NCBI RefSeq assembly: GCF_001571105.1
Contig: NZ_BCTD01000007.1
DNA: 64,000 nucleotides
Direction: 5' to 3' (one strand)
Source: Azotobacter vinelandii
GTDB lineage: Bacteria > Pseudomonadota > Gammaproteobacteria > Pseudomonadales > Pseudomonadaceae
Positions 43,313-52,385 of the stretch are shown in pieces. Each line of letters begins with the position of its first letter. Within the stretch, counting starts at the first letter, position 1. A model generated the notes under the pieces. It worked only from the letters and a program-made list of their open reading frames with translations. It searched no databases and was not told where the DNA came from. The position numbers were made by a program, and so were the translations under genes.

Positions 43313-44418
43313 GTCTTATTTCCTTGAAACTGGAGTTGATGGCAGTCTCTGTGACAACAGAGAGCTAGAACTGGTTGCAGAGAGTAAGAGAAGTCGAGCG
43401 GGATGTAGCGGACCTGTAGGACCTACTGCCACCAAGTCAAGATTCAACAGCGACCCACGCAAACACAGTTTAGATACTGTACGCCAAGTCCGCGGAAAAA
43501 GCCAAGCCCTGTAGCGGAAGGTTTTCATGGCCGGTTCGTTGCCTGAAACTTGTGGCTATTTTTGATGAAAAATCATGTTTTTATGAGAAATATCCATTTC
43601 CGTATGGGGATGTTGCGGCTTTTGCGCCGGGCGCGAAGCAGGAGCTGCCGACAGGCGAGCAGGTGTCCAGCCGGCGCTTCGCCGAGCCTTGGACGGGCGT
43701 TGCCGTCTCGTTTTGTTTCCATTGATTGCAGGGTGATTGCAATGCGGCGCACTGTTCGCGGGATCGGGGCGGCGAAGGTTTTCACGGCTCTTGAGCGAGG
43801 CGGGGACAGGTGGGGTTTTCCCCTTGTTCCGCATTATGTGGGGGCAGGAAATTCGACTGGTCGCAGCATGATAATGTTTGAAGACAACAGGCATGGATCT
43901 TGTTTTCTTTGGCTTTTCAAAGGGATTTCATTCTTCGAATAATCTTCGATTCTATATATTCATATTGAAATAACCCTATCCGATAAGCCTCGGCTTGACC
44001 CTGATAGCCATGGGATCTTTGCTTGTATCGACGGCGGATGAAAATTACAGGCATTGTTCGGAAGTTGGATATGGCAGGGCTTCCGACGAACGATAGGTCG
44101 GGTGGCGCCAGGCAAGAAGGGGATTGCGGGCACATTCATGTGCCTTCCCGTGGCAGTGGGCTTTCATTCGATCATTGCTGTTACTGCAGGGACGCATGTC
44201 CGTGACCGTTTCGCTTTCGTCGGGCGTGGCTACCGGATGTGGATGTGCTGGCGATGCGGAGAAGGGTTCTGCCGCGACCTCTCGCCGGTCGGGAGGACAG
44301 CGGGCCGGCTCCTCGGACCGGTTTCGCTTTTTACTTATTGACTGCCTGAGGAGCGGCGCCGGTTGTTGCCGTGCGTCGTGTGTTTCTTGAGTTCTTCTCC
44401 TGTGGGAGGGGTATTCCT
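43313..44418. other. 1.1-kb gene-poor stretch
   Basis: Apart from the presumed promoter and leader of the cold-shock gene near 43313-43440, I see no supported gene. GC content falls in patches (about 43540-43600 and 43860-44050) and none of the short open frames has a ribosome site plus credible codon use. No tRNA, terminator or long repeat was found. A small RNA cannot be excluded. Confidence 0.4.
43413..43440 (-). promoter_or_regulatory. Candidate sigma70 promoter of the cold-shock gene
   Basis: On the minus strand, TTGACT at 43440-43435 and TACAGG at 43418-43413 are 16 bp apart, about 100 bp before the start codon. The -10 match is weak. Confidence 0.35.
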
Positions 44419-44751
44419 ATGACAGTCTCTGGCATGAAATCCGTGAAAGTAATTTGCGCTGCAGTCCTGCTTTTGTCGGCCTCTCTGTCCATGGCCGAGA
44501 ATGGGGGCCGTCCTGCCGTAGAATCTACGGAGCTGGAAGAGATGATCATCTATTCCGAAGAACCCGAAGTGACGGATTATGAATATGGCATGCGCCTGGA
44601 TATTGCCGAAGTAGTCGCCATGGAGTATTTCCCGCCCGAACCGGATTTTTGCGGGGTCATTCCTGCACAGATGACCTATGAGGACTCCACTGGAAATCTC
44701 AATACCATTCGTTATCTGTATCCGGAAACTGCGGGGTGCCATGATAACTAG
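44419..44751 (+). CDS. DUF2790-family secreted small protein
   Basis: A 110-residue exported protein. The signal peptide is MKSVKVICAAVLLLSASLSMA, with cleavage before ENGG. The mature part has the DUF2790 pattern known from Pseudomonas: YEYGMRLDIAEVVAMEY, then CGVIPAQMTYEDSTGNLNTIRYL and a final Cys, so two Cys may form a disulphide. The ATG at 44419 has GGGAGGGG 8 bases upstream. Base composition is less GC-rich than its neighbours, as often seen for such envelope proteins. Function unknown. Confidence 0.75.
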   Translation: MTVSGMKSVKVICAAVLLLSASLSMAENGGRPAVESTELEEMIIYSEEPEVTDYEYGMRLDIAEVVAMEYFPPEPDFCGVIPAQMTYEDSTGNLNTIRYLYPETAGCHDN

Positions 44752-45060
44752 TGTGCTTCCCGCAAGAAATTTATCTAATGCGATGCAGCTCCGAGAGGCG
44801 TCCTTTCGTCAGCATCAGCCGGAGACTTCATGGCCCGCTCCGGGCATTGGCATCGTGCCCTTGCAAGACGAGCGTGGGCAACGGCGATCGATGCTTCGCT
44901 GGACCTCCCGGTAGCCTTGTCCGGCTTCGGCATGGTCATCCCGCGCAGGAGAAGGGGATGTTATGCAAAGATGATTCGGGTCGATGGCACTTTGAGCCTG
45001 TCGTGCGGTCACAACTGGCATGTGGTTCCGCGTGAGTTGTTATGCCGGGAAGGGCAGCCG
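44752..45060. other. Gap between two small envelope-protein genes
   Basis: 309 bp without a supported gene; the frames that cross it lack ribosome sites. It probably holds the promoter of the small membrane-protein gene that follows. Confidence 0.35.
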
Positions 45061-45336
45061 ATGACCATCGATCCGATTCTTTCTCTTGTGCTTGCATGCT
45101 GTGGCTTGTTCATGGCCGGGCTGTTTCTGGGGCGCTGGATGCAGCCCACACCGAAACCGGGGGCAGATCCCGAGGAGCCGGTGGACGACGCCGGACTGTT
45201 CTGCGGCTGGGATGGCCTCTCGGTCGACGAGCGACGGCAAAGACTGGCACTGTACCAGCGGCGTGTGCGGGCGCGGATTGCCGAGCAGGAGCGGGCCTGG
45301 CTGCAGGCGCGGCTGCGGGAGTATGCGAAGGGCTGA
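45061..45336 (+). CDS. Small single-pass membrane protein, unknown function
   Basis: A 91-residue protein with one N-terminal transmembrane helix (PILSLVLACCGLFMAGLFLGRWM, about 4-26), a short Pro-rich linker and a charged helical tail (SVDERRQRLALYQRRVRARIAEQERAWLQARLREYAKG) facing the cytoplasm. The ATG at 45061 has GAAGGG upstream and is followed by a strong terminator at 45359-45383, which supports a real transcript. The longer frame from 44830 has no signs of coding before this start. Confidence 0.65.
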   Translation: MTIDPILSLVLACCGLFMAGLFLGRWMQPTPKPGADPEEPVDDAGLFCGWDGLSVDERRQRLALYQRRVRARIAEQERAWLQARLREYAKG

Positions 45337-45358
45337 AAGGCGTCGCGGACGAGACAAC

Positions 45359-45383
45359 AAAAACCGGCTTTTAGCCGGTTTTT
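45359..45383 (+). terminator. Rho-independent terminator
   Basis: AAAAACCGGCT / AGCCGGTTTTT perfect stem with a TTT loop and T-tract, 22 bp after the small membrane-protein stop codon. The symmetric A and T tracts allow action from both sides. Confidence 0.9.
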
Positions 45384-45910
45384 CAGTTTCAGGGCCCGCC
45401 TGGCGCTGAATGTATTCCGTGGTGCCCGAACAGGTACAACCCTTGGCCGATGCGTCGATTCGCGAGGGGCTGCTGCAAGGCCGATAGTGTCTTGCTTTGC
45501 GCCTTTGTCAGGCCCTGAAAGCCGCGTGATTATCGAATTTCTACCCCCAATACGTCCTCAAGTCGAAAGGTACCCCTTGTTCGGCTGCTTTTCGACCTGT
45601 CGGGCAAGCAACGAGACAGTAACTCGGGTGGGGCTCGAAACAGGGCGTATCGGAGCGCTCGGCAAGCAGCCAGTGCACCAGAAAACGCCGGAACCACTCG
45701 ACGCACGATCTTTCCAGTCCGCTTTCAATCCGCTCATGGCTTCATGCGATTGCTCCGAAGGCTCTGCGCGCAGCGCATTGCGATAGCCGTCGTCGGTCTC
45801 TACACTCGCGGCTCCGCTCGGGGCCAGGCCTCGCCGCCACCGTCGGCCGCGGCCGGCTGGCATTCGGTCGGACCCGTTCTCTTCCAGCCAGACCTCGAAT
45901 CCCGGTTTCC
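45384..45910. other. Gap upstream of murJ without rpsT
   Basis: 527 bp with no supported gene. In P. aeruginosa the gene for ribosomal protein S20 (rpsT) lies here, divergent from murJ; no S20-like sequence is found in any frame. The short open frames of about 100 codons on both strands (45487-45786 and 45558-45863) overlap each other and lack ribosome sites. The murJ promoter must be in this stretch. Confidence 0.4.
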
Positions 45911-47455
45911 ATGAATCTACTCAAGTCGCTGGCGGCGGTCAGCTCCATCACCATGCTGTCCCGCGTGCTGGGCTTCGTGCGCGATACCCTGGTGGCGCGC
46001 ATCTTCGGCGCCGGTCTGGCCACCGATGCCTTCTTCGTCGCCTTCAAGTTGCCCAACCTGCTGCGGCGCATCTTCGCCGAAGGCGCCTTTTCCCAGGCCT
46101 TCGTGCCGATCCTCGCCGAATACAAGACCCAGCAGGGCGAGGAGGCGACGCGCACCTTCATCGCCTATGTCGCCGGTCTGCTGACCCTGGTGCTGGCGCT
46201 GGTGACCCTGCTCGGCATCCTGGCGGCGCCCTGGATCATCTGGGTCTCGGCGCCGGGTTTTGCCGAGTCCACAGAAAAGTTCGAGCTCACCGCCACGCTG
46301 CTGCGGATCACCTTTCCTTATATATTGCTGATCTCACTGTCTTCGCTGGCCGGGGCGATTCTCAATACCTGGAACAGGTTCGGCGTGCCGGCCTTCGTGC
46401 CGACCCTGCTAAACCTCAGCATGATTGCCTTCACACTGTTTCTCGCGCCCTTCTTCGATCCGCCGGTGCTGGCGCTGGGCTGGTCGGTGCTGGCCGGCGG
46501 CCTGTTGCAACTGCTCTACCAGTTGCCGCACCTGAAGAAGATCGGGATGCTCGTGCTGCCGCGGCTGAACCTGCGCGATAGCGGCGTGTGGCGGGTACTC
46601 AGGCAGATGGCGCCGGCCATCTTCGGCGTCTCGGTGGGACAGATCTCGCTGATCATCAACACCATCTTCGCATCCTTTCTCGCCGCCGGTTCGGTGTCCT
46701 GGATGTACTACGCCGACCGCCTGATGGAGCTGCCGTCCGGCGTGCTCGGCGTGGCGCTGGGGACCATCCTGCTGCCGGCCCTGTCGAAGACCCATGCCAG
46801 CCGGGACCGGCAGGAGTATTCGCGGCTTCTCGACTGGGGGCTGCGCCTGTGCTTCCTGCTGGTGCTGCCCTGTGCGCTGGCTCTGGCGATTCTCGCCGAG
46901 CCGCTGACCGTGTCGTTGTTCCAATACGGCAGGTTCACAGCCCACGATGCCCTGATGACCCAATATGCCCTGATCGCCTATGCGGTCGGGCTACTCGGGA
47001 TCATTCTGGTGAAAGTGCTGGCGCCGGGCTTCTACGCCCAGCAGAACATTCGTACGCCGGTGCGCATCGCTATGCTGACCCTGGGCGCCACCCAAGTCAT
47101 GAACGTGACCTTCATCCTGACCTTTCCCGTCCCGCATGCCGGCCTGGCGCTGGCCATCGGGCTGGGGGCCTGTCTGAACGCCGGTCTTCTCTATTGGAAG
47201 CTGCGCCAGCAGCGGCGGTTCGAGCCGCAGGCGGGCTGGGGCGTGTTCCTCCTCAAGTTGCTGGTGGCCGTGCTGGCGATGGGCGCGGTGTTGCTCGGGG
47301 GGATGGCGCTGATGCCGGCCTGGGAGCAGGGTGTGATGGCGGAGCGCTTCCTGCGCCTGGGCGCCCTGGTGCTGGCAGGTATCGTGGCTTATTTCGGTAC
47401 GTTGCTGCTGCTCGGCTTCCGGTTGCGGGATTTTTCCCGCAGGTCGATCGCCTGA
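45911..47455 (+). CDS. murJ: Lipid II flippase MurJ (MviN)
   Basis: A 514-residue MOP-superfamily membrane protein with 14 predicted helices that moves lipid II across the inner membrane for peptidoglycan synthesis. Family blocks: SSITMLSRVLGFVRDTLVARIFGAGLATDAFFVAFKLPNLLRRIFAEGAFSQAFVPIL at the N-terminus, RITFPYILLISLSSLAGAILNTWNRFGVPAFVPTLLN, and APGFYAQQNIRTPVRIA. First gene of the murJ-ribF-ileS-lspA-fkpB-ispH block. Confidence 0.96.
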   Translation: MNLLKSLAAVSSITMLSRVLGFVRDTLVARIFGAGLATDAFFVAFKLPNLLRRIFAEGAFSQAFVPILAEYKTQQGEEATRTFIAYVAGLLTLVLALVTLLGILAAPWIIWVSAPGFAESTEKFELTATLLRITFPYILLISLSSLAGAILNTWNRFGVPAFVPTLLNLSMIAFTLFLAPFFDPPVLALGWSVLAGGLLQLLYQLPHLKKIGMLVLPRLNLRDSGVWRVLRQMAPAIFGVSVGQISLIINTIFASFLAAGSVSWMYYADRLMELPSGVLGVALGTILLPALSKTHASRDRQEYSRLLDWGLRLCFLLVLPCALALAILAEPLTVSLFQYGRFTAHDALMTQYALIAYAVGLLGIILVKVLAPGFYAQQNIRTPVRIAMLTLGATQVMNVTFILTFPVPHAGLALAIGLGACLNAGLLYWKLRQQRRFEPQAGWGVFLLKLLVAVLAMGAVLLGGMALMPAWEQGVMAERFLRLGALVLAGIVAYFGTLLLLGFRLRDFSRRSIA

Positions 47456-47556
47456 TCCCGGTGGGTGTCGTGCAACTGGTCGTGAGAGCGGCGTTTCCGG
47501 CGGCGATCCGCCGTTCTGAGCGTCTTGCCGACCTGTCGCCAGGCCTCGGCTGTGCG

Positions 47557-47562
47557 TATAAT
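47557..47562 (+). promoter_or_regulatory. -10 element of a ribF promoter
   Basis: A perfect TATAAT 29 bp before the ribF ATG; the best -35 in reach, TGTCGC with 17-bp spacing, is poor. It probably drives ribF-ileS-lspA-fkpB-ispH independently of murJ. Confidence 0.5.
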
Positions 47563-47590
47563 CGGCCACTTTGCAGGCAAGATGTTTCCT

Positions 47591-48547
47591 ATGCAGCTGG
47601 TTCGAGGCCTCCATAATCTGCGGCCCCAGCATCGGGGTTGTGTCGCCACCATTGGGAATTTCGACGGTGTCCACCGTGGTCACCAGGCGATCCTCACGCG
47701 CCTGCGCGAGCGCGCGACCGAGTTGGGCCTGCCCAGTTGCGTGGTGATCTTCGAACCCCAGCCGCGGGAGTTCTTCAGTCCGCAGCGTGCCCCGGCGCGC
47801 TTGACCCGCCTGCGGGAAAAGCTCGAACTGCTCGCGGCGCAGGGCGTCGACCGGGTGCTCTGTCTGGCCTTCAATCGCCGCTTGTGCGAGCTGAGTGCCC
47901 GGGCGTTCGTGCAGAGCGTGCTGGTCGAGGGACTGGGCGTGCGCCACCTGGAGGTCGGCGACGACTTTCGCTTCGGCTGCGACCGCGCCGGCGACTTCGA
48001 ATTCCTGTGCCAGACCGGTGCGGCGGAGGGCTTCACCGTCGAGGCGGCGGTCACCGTCGAGGTGGACGGCCTGCGCGTCAGCAGCACGCGGCTGCGTGCC
48101 GCCCTGAGTCATGGCGATCTGCCCCTGGCCGAGCGCTTGCTCGGCCGGCCGTTCAGCCTCTGCGGCCGGGTGCTGCATGGCCAGAAACTGGGCCGCCAAC
48201 TCGGCACGCCGACTGCCAACGTGCAGCTCAAGCGCCGCCGGGTGCCGCTCACCGGCGTCTACCTGGTGAGCACCGAACTGGACGGGCGGCGTTGGCCGGG
48301 AGTGGCCAACATCGGTGTGCGCCCCTCGGTGACGGGCGATGGCCGCGCACATCTGGAGGCGCATCTGCTGGATTTTGCCGGCGACCTGTATGGCCGACAC
48401 CTGTGTGTCACCTTCTATCACAAGCTGCGCGACGAGGAACGCTTCGCTTCCCTGGATGCGCTGAAAGCGGCGATCGACGCGGATATCGCCGCCGCCCGAG
48501 CCTACTGGCAGGGTAAACCGCTTACTCACGAGCCCGAACAACGATGA
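47591..48547 (+). CDS. ribF: Bifunctional riboflavin kinase/FAD synthetase
   Basis: A 318-residue enzyme making FMN and FAD. The N-terminal FAD synthetase domain has the nucleotidyl-transferase loop TIGNFDGVHRGHQAIL (24-39) and the VEVDGLRVSSTRLR motif; the C-terminal riboflavin kinase domain starts near GRVLHGQKLGRQLGTPTANV and contains GVYLV and GVANIGVRPSV. The start MQLVRGLHNL at 47591 fits the family, although its ribosome site is weak. The stop codon overlaps the ileS start (ATGA). Confidence 0.96.
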   Translation: MQLVRGLHNLRPQHRGCVATIGNFDGVHRGHQAILTRLRERATELGLPSCVVIFEPQPREFFSPQRAPARLTRLREKLELLAAQGVDRVLCLAFNRRLCELSARAFVQSVLVEGLGVRHLEVGDDFRFGCDRAGDFEFLCQTGAAEGFTVEAAVTVEVDGLRVSSTRLRAALSHGDLPLAERLLGRPFSLCGRVLHGQKLGRQLGTPTANVQLKRRRVPLTGVYLVSTELDGRRWPGVANIGVRPSVTGDGRAHLEAHLLDFAGDLYGRHLCVTFYHKLRDEERFASLDALKAAIDADIAAARAYWQGKPLTHEPEQR

Positions 48548-51375
48548 CCGACTACAAAGCGACCCTCAACCTGCCGGAAACGGCATTCCCGATGAAGGCC
48601 GGCCTGCCGCAACGCGAGCCGGAGACGCTGCGGCACTGGAACAGCATCGGCCTGTACCGCAAGCTGCGGCAGATCGGCGAGGGACGTCAGAAGTTCATCC
48701 TGCACGACGGCCCGCCCTACGCCAACGGCAACATCCACATCGGCCATGCGGTCAACAAGATCCTCAAGGACATGATCGTCCGCTCGAAGACCCTGGCCGG
48801 CTTCGACGCGCCTTACGTACCGGGTTGGGACTGCCACGGCCTGCCCATCGAGCACAAGGTGGAAACCACCTTCGGCAAGAACCAGCCGGCGGACCTGACC
48901 CGTGAGCGCTGCCGTGCCTATGCCGCCGAACAGGTTGAGGGGCAGAAGGCCGACTTCATCCGTCTCGGTGTGCTCGGCGACTGGGAAAACCCCTACAAGA
49001 CCATGGATTTCGCCAATGAGGCCGGGGAAATCCGCGCCCTGGCGAAGATGGTTGAGGGCGGTTTCGTGTTCAAGGGTCTCAAGCCGGTGAACTGGTGCTT
49101 CGACTGCGGCTCGGCGCTGGCCGAGGCGGAGGTCGAATACCAGGACAAGAAGTCCGACGCGATCGATGTGTTCTTCCCGGTCGGGGATGCCGACAAGCTG
49201 GCCGCCGCCTTCGGCCTGGCTCAGTTGGACAAGCCGGCCGGCATCGTCATCTGGACCACCACTCCCTGGACCATTCCGGCCAACCAGGCGCTCAACGTCC
49301 ATCCGGACTTCATTTATGCCCTGGTGGATTGCGGCGACCGGCTGCTGCTGCTGGCCGAGGAACTGGTAGAGGGCTGCCTGGCCCGCTACGGCCTGCGGGG
49401 CCAGGTGCTGGCCACCGCCAAGGGCGAGGCGCTGGAGCTCATCCGCTTCCGCCATCCGTTCTACGAACGCTTCTCGCCGGTCTATCTGGCCGATTACGTC
49501 GGGCTGGACGCCGGTACCGGCATCGTCCACTCGGCTCCCGCCTATGGCGAGGACGACTTCCGTTCCTGCAAGCGCTACGGCATGAGCAACGACGAGATTC
49601 TCAGCCCGGTGCAGAGCAACGGCGTGTATGTCGAGTCGCTGCCGTTCTTTGGCGGCCAGTTCATCTGGAAAGCCAACCCGAACATCGTCGCCAAGCTCGC
49701 CGAAGTCGGCTGCCTGCTCAAGCACGAGACGATCAACCATAGCTACATGCACTGCTGGCGGCACAAGACTCCCCTGATCTACCGGGCCACCGCGCAGTGG
49801 TTCGTCGGCATGGACAGCAAGGCGAAGGACGGCACCACGCTGCGCGAACGCGCCCTGGCCGCCATCGAGCAGACCCGGTTCGTCCCCGCCTGGGGCCAGG
49901 CGCGCCTGCACGGGATGATCGCCGGCCGTCCGGACTGGTGCATCTCGCGCCAGCGCAACTGGGGCGTGCCGATTCCCTTCTTCCTGCACAAGGAAAGCGG
50001 CGAGCTGCATCCGCGTACCGTCGAGCTGATGGAGGAGGTGGCCAGGCGTGTCGAACAGAAAGGCATCGAGGCCTGGTTCAGGCTCGACCCCGCCGAACTG
50101 CTCGGTGCCGAGGCCGACCAGTACGACAAGATCGCCGACACCCTGGACGTCTGGTTCGACTCCGGCACCACCCACTGGCACGTGATGCGCGGCTCGCATC
50201 CGATGGGCCATGACCAGGGGCCGCGTGCCGATCTCTACTTGGAGGGCTCGGACCAGCACCGCGGCTGGTTCCACTCGTCGCTGCTGACCGGCGCGGCCAT
50301 CGACGGCCATGCGCCCTATCGCGGCCTGCTGACCCACGGCTTCACCGTGGACGAGAACGGCCGCAAGATGTCCAAGTCCCTCGGCAATGTCATCGCCCCG
50401 CAGGAAATCACCGACAGCATGGGCGCCGACATCCTCCGCCTGTGGGTTTCGGCCACCGACTATTCCGGCGAGATGGCGGTATCCAAGCAGATCCTCCAGC
50501 GCAGCGCCGACGCCTACCGGCGCATCCGCAACACCGCGCGTTTCCTGCTCGCCAACCTCAGCGGCTTCGATCCGGCGAAGGATCTGCTGGCCGCCGAGGA
50601 CATGCTGGCGCTGGACCGCTGGGCGGTGGACCGCGCCCTGCTGCTGCAGCGCGAGGTCGAGGAAGCCTTCGACAGCTATCGCTTCTGGGTCGTCTATCAG
50701 AAGGTGCACAACTTCTGCGTGCAGGAGCTGGGCGGTTTCTACCTCGACATCATCAAGGACCGCCAGTACACCTGCGCCGCCGACAGCGTGGCGCGCCGTT
50801 CCTGCCAGAGCGCCATGTACCACATCGGCGAGGCGCTGGTGCGCTGGATCGCGCCGATCCTGGCGTTCACCGCCGAGGAGATCTGGCAGTACCTGCCGGG
50901 CGAGCGCAACGAATCGGTGATGCTCAACACCTGGTACCAGGGTCTCGCCGAACTGCCGGACGGCTTCGCCCTGGATCGCGCCTTCTGGGAACAGGTCATG
51001 GCGGTCAAGGCCGCAGTGAACAAGGAGCTGGAGAACCGGCGCAATGCCAAGGCCATCGGCGGCAACCTGCAGGCCGAGGTCGTCCTGTTCGCCGAGCCGG
51101 CCCTGGCCGGGCGCCTGGCCCTGCTGGGCGACGAACTGCGCTTCGTGCTGATCACTTCGGCCGCGCAGGTCCAGCCGCTCGGGGCCGCTCCCGCGGATGC
51201 GGTGGACACCGAGGTCGCCGGTCTGCGCATTCAGGTGAGCAAGTCGGTCCATACCAAGTGCGCCCGTTGCTGGCACCATCGCGAAGATGTGGGGCTCGAT
51301 CCGGCGCATCCGGAGATCTGCGGGCGTTGCGTGGAGAACATCCAGGGCGAGGGCGAGGTCCGCCAGTATGCATGA
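48544..51375 (+). CDS. ileS: Isoleucine--tRNA ligase
   Basis: A 943-residue class I synthetase. HIGH motif in NGNIHIGHAVNK (near residue 66), editing domain at about 200-400 (TTTPWTIPANQALN), KMSKS loop in NGRKMSKSLGN (near 610), and the C-terminal zinc finger CARCW...CGRCVENI. Together these mark the bacterial, mupirocin-sensitive type. Start overlaps ribF; lspA follows after 36 bp. Confidence 0.97.
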   Translation: MTDYKATLNLPETAFPMKAGLPQREPETLRHWNSIGLYRKLRQIGEGRQKFILHDGPPYANGNIHIGHAVNKILKDMIVRSKTLAGFDAPYVPGWDCHGLPIEHKVETTFGKNQPADLTRERCRAYAAEQVEGQKADFIRLGVLGDWENPYKTMDFANEAGEIRALAKMVEGGFVFKGLKPVNWCFDCGSALAEAEVEYQDKKSDAIDVFFPVGDADKLAAAFGLAQLDKPAGIVIWTTTPWTIPANQALNVHPDFIYALVDCGDRLLLLAEELVEGCLARYGLRGQVLATAKGEALELIRFRHPFYERFSPVYLADYVGLDAGTGIVHSAPAYGEDDFRSCKRYGMSNDEILSPVQSNGVYVESLPFFGGQFIWKANPNIVAKLAEVGCLLKHETINHSYMHCWRHKTPLIYRATAQWFVGMDSKAKDGTTLRERALAAIEQTRFVPAWGQARLHGMIAGRPDWCISRQRNWGVPIPFFLHKESGELHPRTVELMEEVARRVEQKGIEAWFRLDPAELLGAEADQYDKIADTLDVWFDSGTTHWHVMRGSHPMGHDQGPRADLYLEGSDQHRGWFHSSLLTGAAIDGHAPYRGLLTHGFTVDENGRKMSKSLGNVIAPQEITDSMGADILRLWVSATDYSGEMAVSKQILQRSADAYRRIRNTARFLLANLSGFDPAKDLLAAEDMLALDRWAVDRALLLQREVEEAFDSYRFWVVYQKVHNFCVQELGGFYLDIIKDRQYTCAADSVARRSCQSAMYHIGEALVRWIAPILAFTAEEIWQYLPGERNESVMLNTWYQGLAELPDGFALDRAFWEQVMAVKAAVNKELENRRNAKAIGGNLQAEVVLFAEPALAGRLALLGDELRFVLITSAAQVQPLGAAPADAVDTEVAGLRIQVSKSVHTKCARCWHHREDVGLDPAHPEICGRCVENIQGEGEVRQYA

Positions 51376-51411
51376 TCCGCATCGTGGCAGCGGCGGGGTA
51401 GGTGGGCGTCG

Positions 51412-51915
51412 ATGAATTCCCGTTTCGGCAAGCTGCCCTGGCTCTGGCTGAGCCTTCTGGTATTCGTCCTCGACCAGGTCAGCAAGCTCCATTTCGAGGG
51501 TGCCCTGCAGCTCCACCAGCAGATCGAGATCCTTCCCGGTCTGTTCAGTTGGACCCTGGCCTACAATACCGGCGCCGCCTTCAGCTTCCTCGCCGGCGAG
51601 TCCGGTTGGCAGCGCTGGCTGTTCGCCCTGATCGCGATCGCGGTCAGCAGTGTTCTGGTGGTCTGGCTCAAGCGTCTCCAGCCCTCCGAAACCTGGCTGG
51701 CCATCGCCTTGGCGCTGGTGCTGGGTGGCGCCGTGGGCAATCTGTTCGATCGCGTGGCCTATGGCCATGTGATCGACTTCATCCTGGTGCACTGGCAGGA
51801 TCGCTGGTTCTTCCCGGCATTCAACTTGGCCGACAGCGCCATTACCGTGGGCGCCATCATGCTGGCGCTGGATATGTTCATCAGCAAGAAGTCCGGAGAA
51901 ACTGCCCATGACTGA
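51412..51915 (+). CDS. lspA: Lipoprotein signal peptidase
   Basis: A 167-residue inner-membrane aspartyl protease that removes the signal peptide of lipoproteins. Four helices are seen; conserved motifs are VLDQVSK (near residue 20), NTGAAFSFLA (near 56), GGAVGNLFDRVAYGHVIDF with one catalytic Asp, and FPAFNLADSAITVG with the other. The end overlaps fkpB by 8 bp. Confidence 0.96.
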   Translation: MNSRFGKLPWLWLSLLVFVLDQVSKLHFEGALQLHQQIEILPGLFSWTLAYNTGAAFSFLAGESGWQRWLFALIAIAVSSVLVVWLKRLQPSETWLAIALALVLGGAVGNLFDRVAYGHVIDFILVHWQDRWFFPAFNLADSAITVGAIMLALDMFISKKSGETAHD

Positions 51916-52345
51916 GCTGCGCATCGGTCCCGATCGGGAAGTCACCCTGCATTTCGCCATCAAGCTCGACTCGGGCGATGTGGTCGACAGTACCTTCGAC
52001 AGGCGTCCGGCCACCTTCCGGGTTGGCGATGGCAATCTGTTGCCCGGGTTCGAGCTGTCTCTCTATGGCCTCAAGGCCGGCGACAAGCGTGCCCTGCCGA
52101 TTGCGCCGGAGCAGGGCTTCGGCCGGCCCAATCCGCAGAACGTACAGGTCATGCCGCGCGGCCAATTCGAAGGCATGGAGCTCTCCGAAGGCCTGATGGT
52201 GATCTTCAACGATGCCGCCAGCGGCGAGATGCCGGGTGTCGTCAAGTCCTTCGACGATCAGCAGGTCACCGTCGATTTCAATCACCCGCTGGCCGGCCGC
52301 GACTTGACCTTCGAAGTGGAAATCCTCGAGGTCAGGGCCGTCTGA
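51908..52345 (+). CDS. fkpB: FKBP-type peptidyl-prolyl isomerase (SlpA type)
   Basis: A 145-residue SlpA/FkpB protein: an FKBP fold (VTLHFAIKLDSGDVVDSTFDRRPATFRVGDGNLLPGFELSLYGLKAGDKRAL) with the chaperone insert-in-flap domain (about 65-120) and the closing strand DLTFEVEILEV. It overlaps lspA by 8 bp and precedes ispH by 40 bp, the common order. Confidence 0.94.
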   Translation: MTELRIGPDREVTLHFAIKLDSGDVVDSTFDRRPATFRVGDGNLLPGFELSLYGLKAGDKRALPIAPEQGFGRPNPQNVQVMPRGQFEGMELSEGLMVIFNDAASGEMPGVVKSFDDQQVTVDFNHPLAGRDLTFEVEILEVRAV

Positions 52346-52385
52346 GCCGCGATCGCCATCCGCCCCATTCCTGCCGAGACCTCCC

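Noticed and set aside
45558..45863. A 101-codon minus-strand open frame upstream of murJ
   Set aside because: No ribosome site and it overlaps another open frame on the other strand; no family recognised.
48526..52035. An open frame of over 1100 codons opposite ileS and lspA
   Set aside because: Antisense shadow of ileS; the translated product is low complexity and matches no family.
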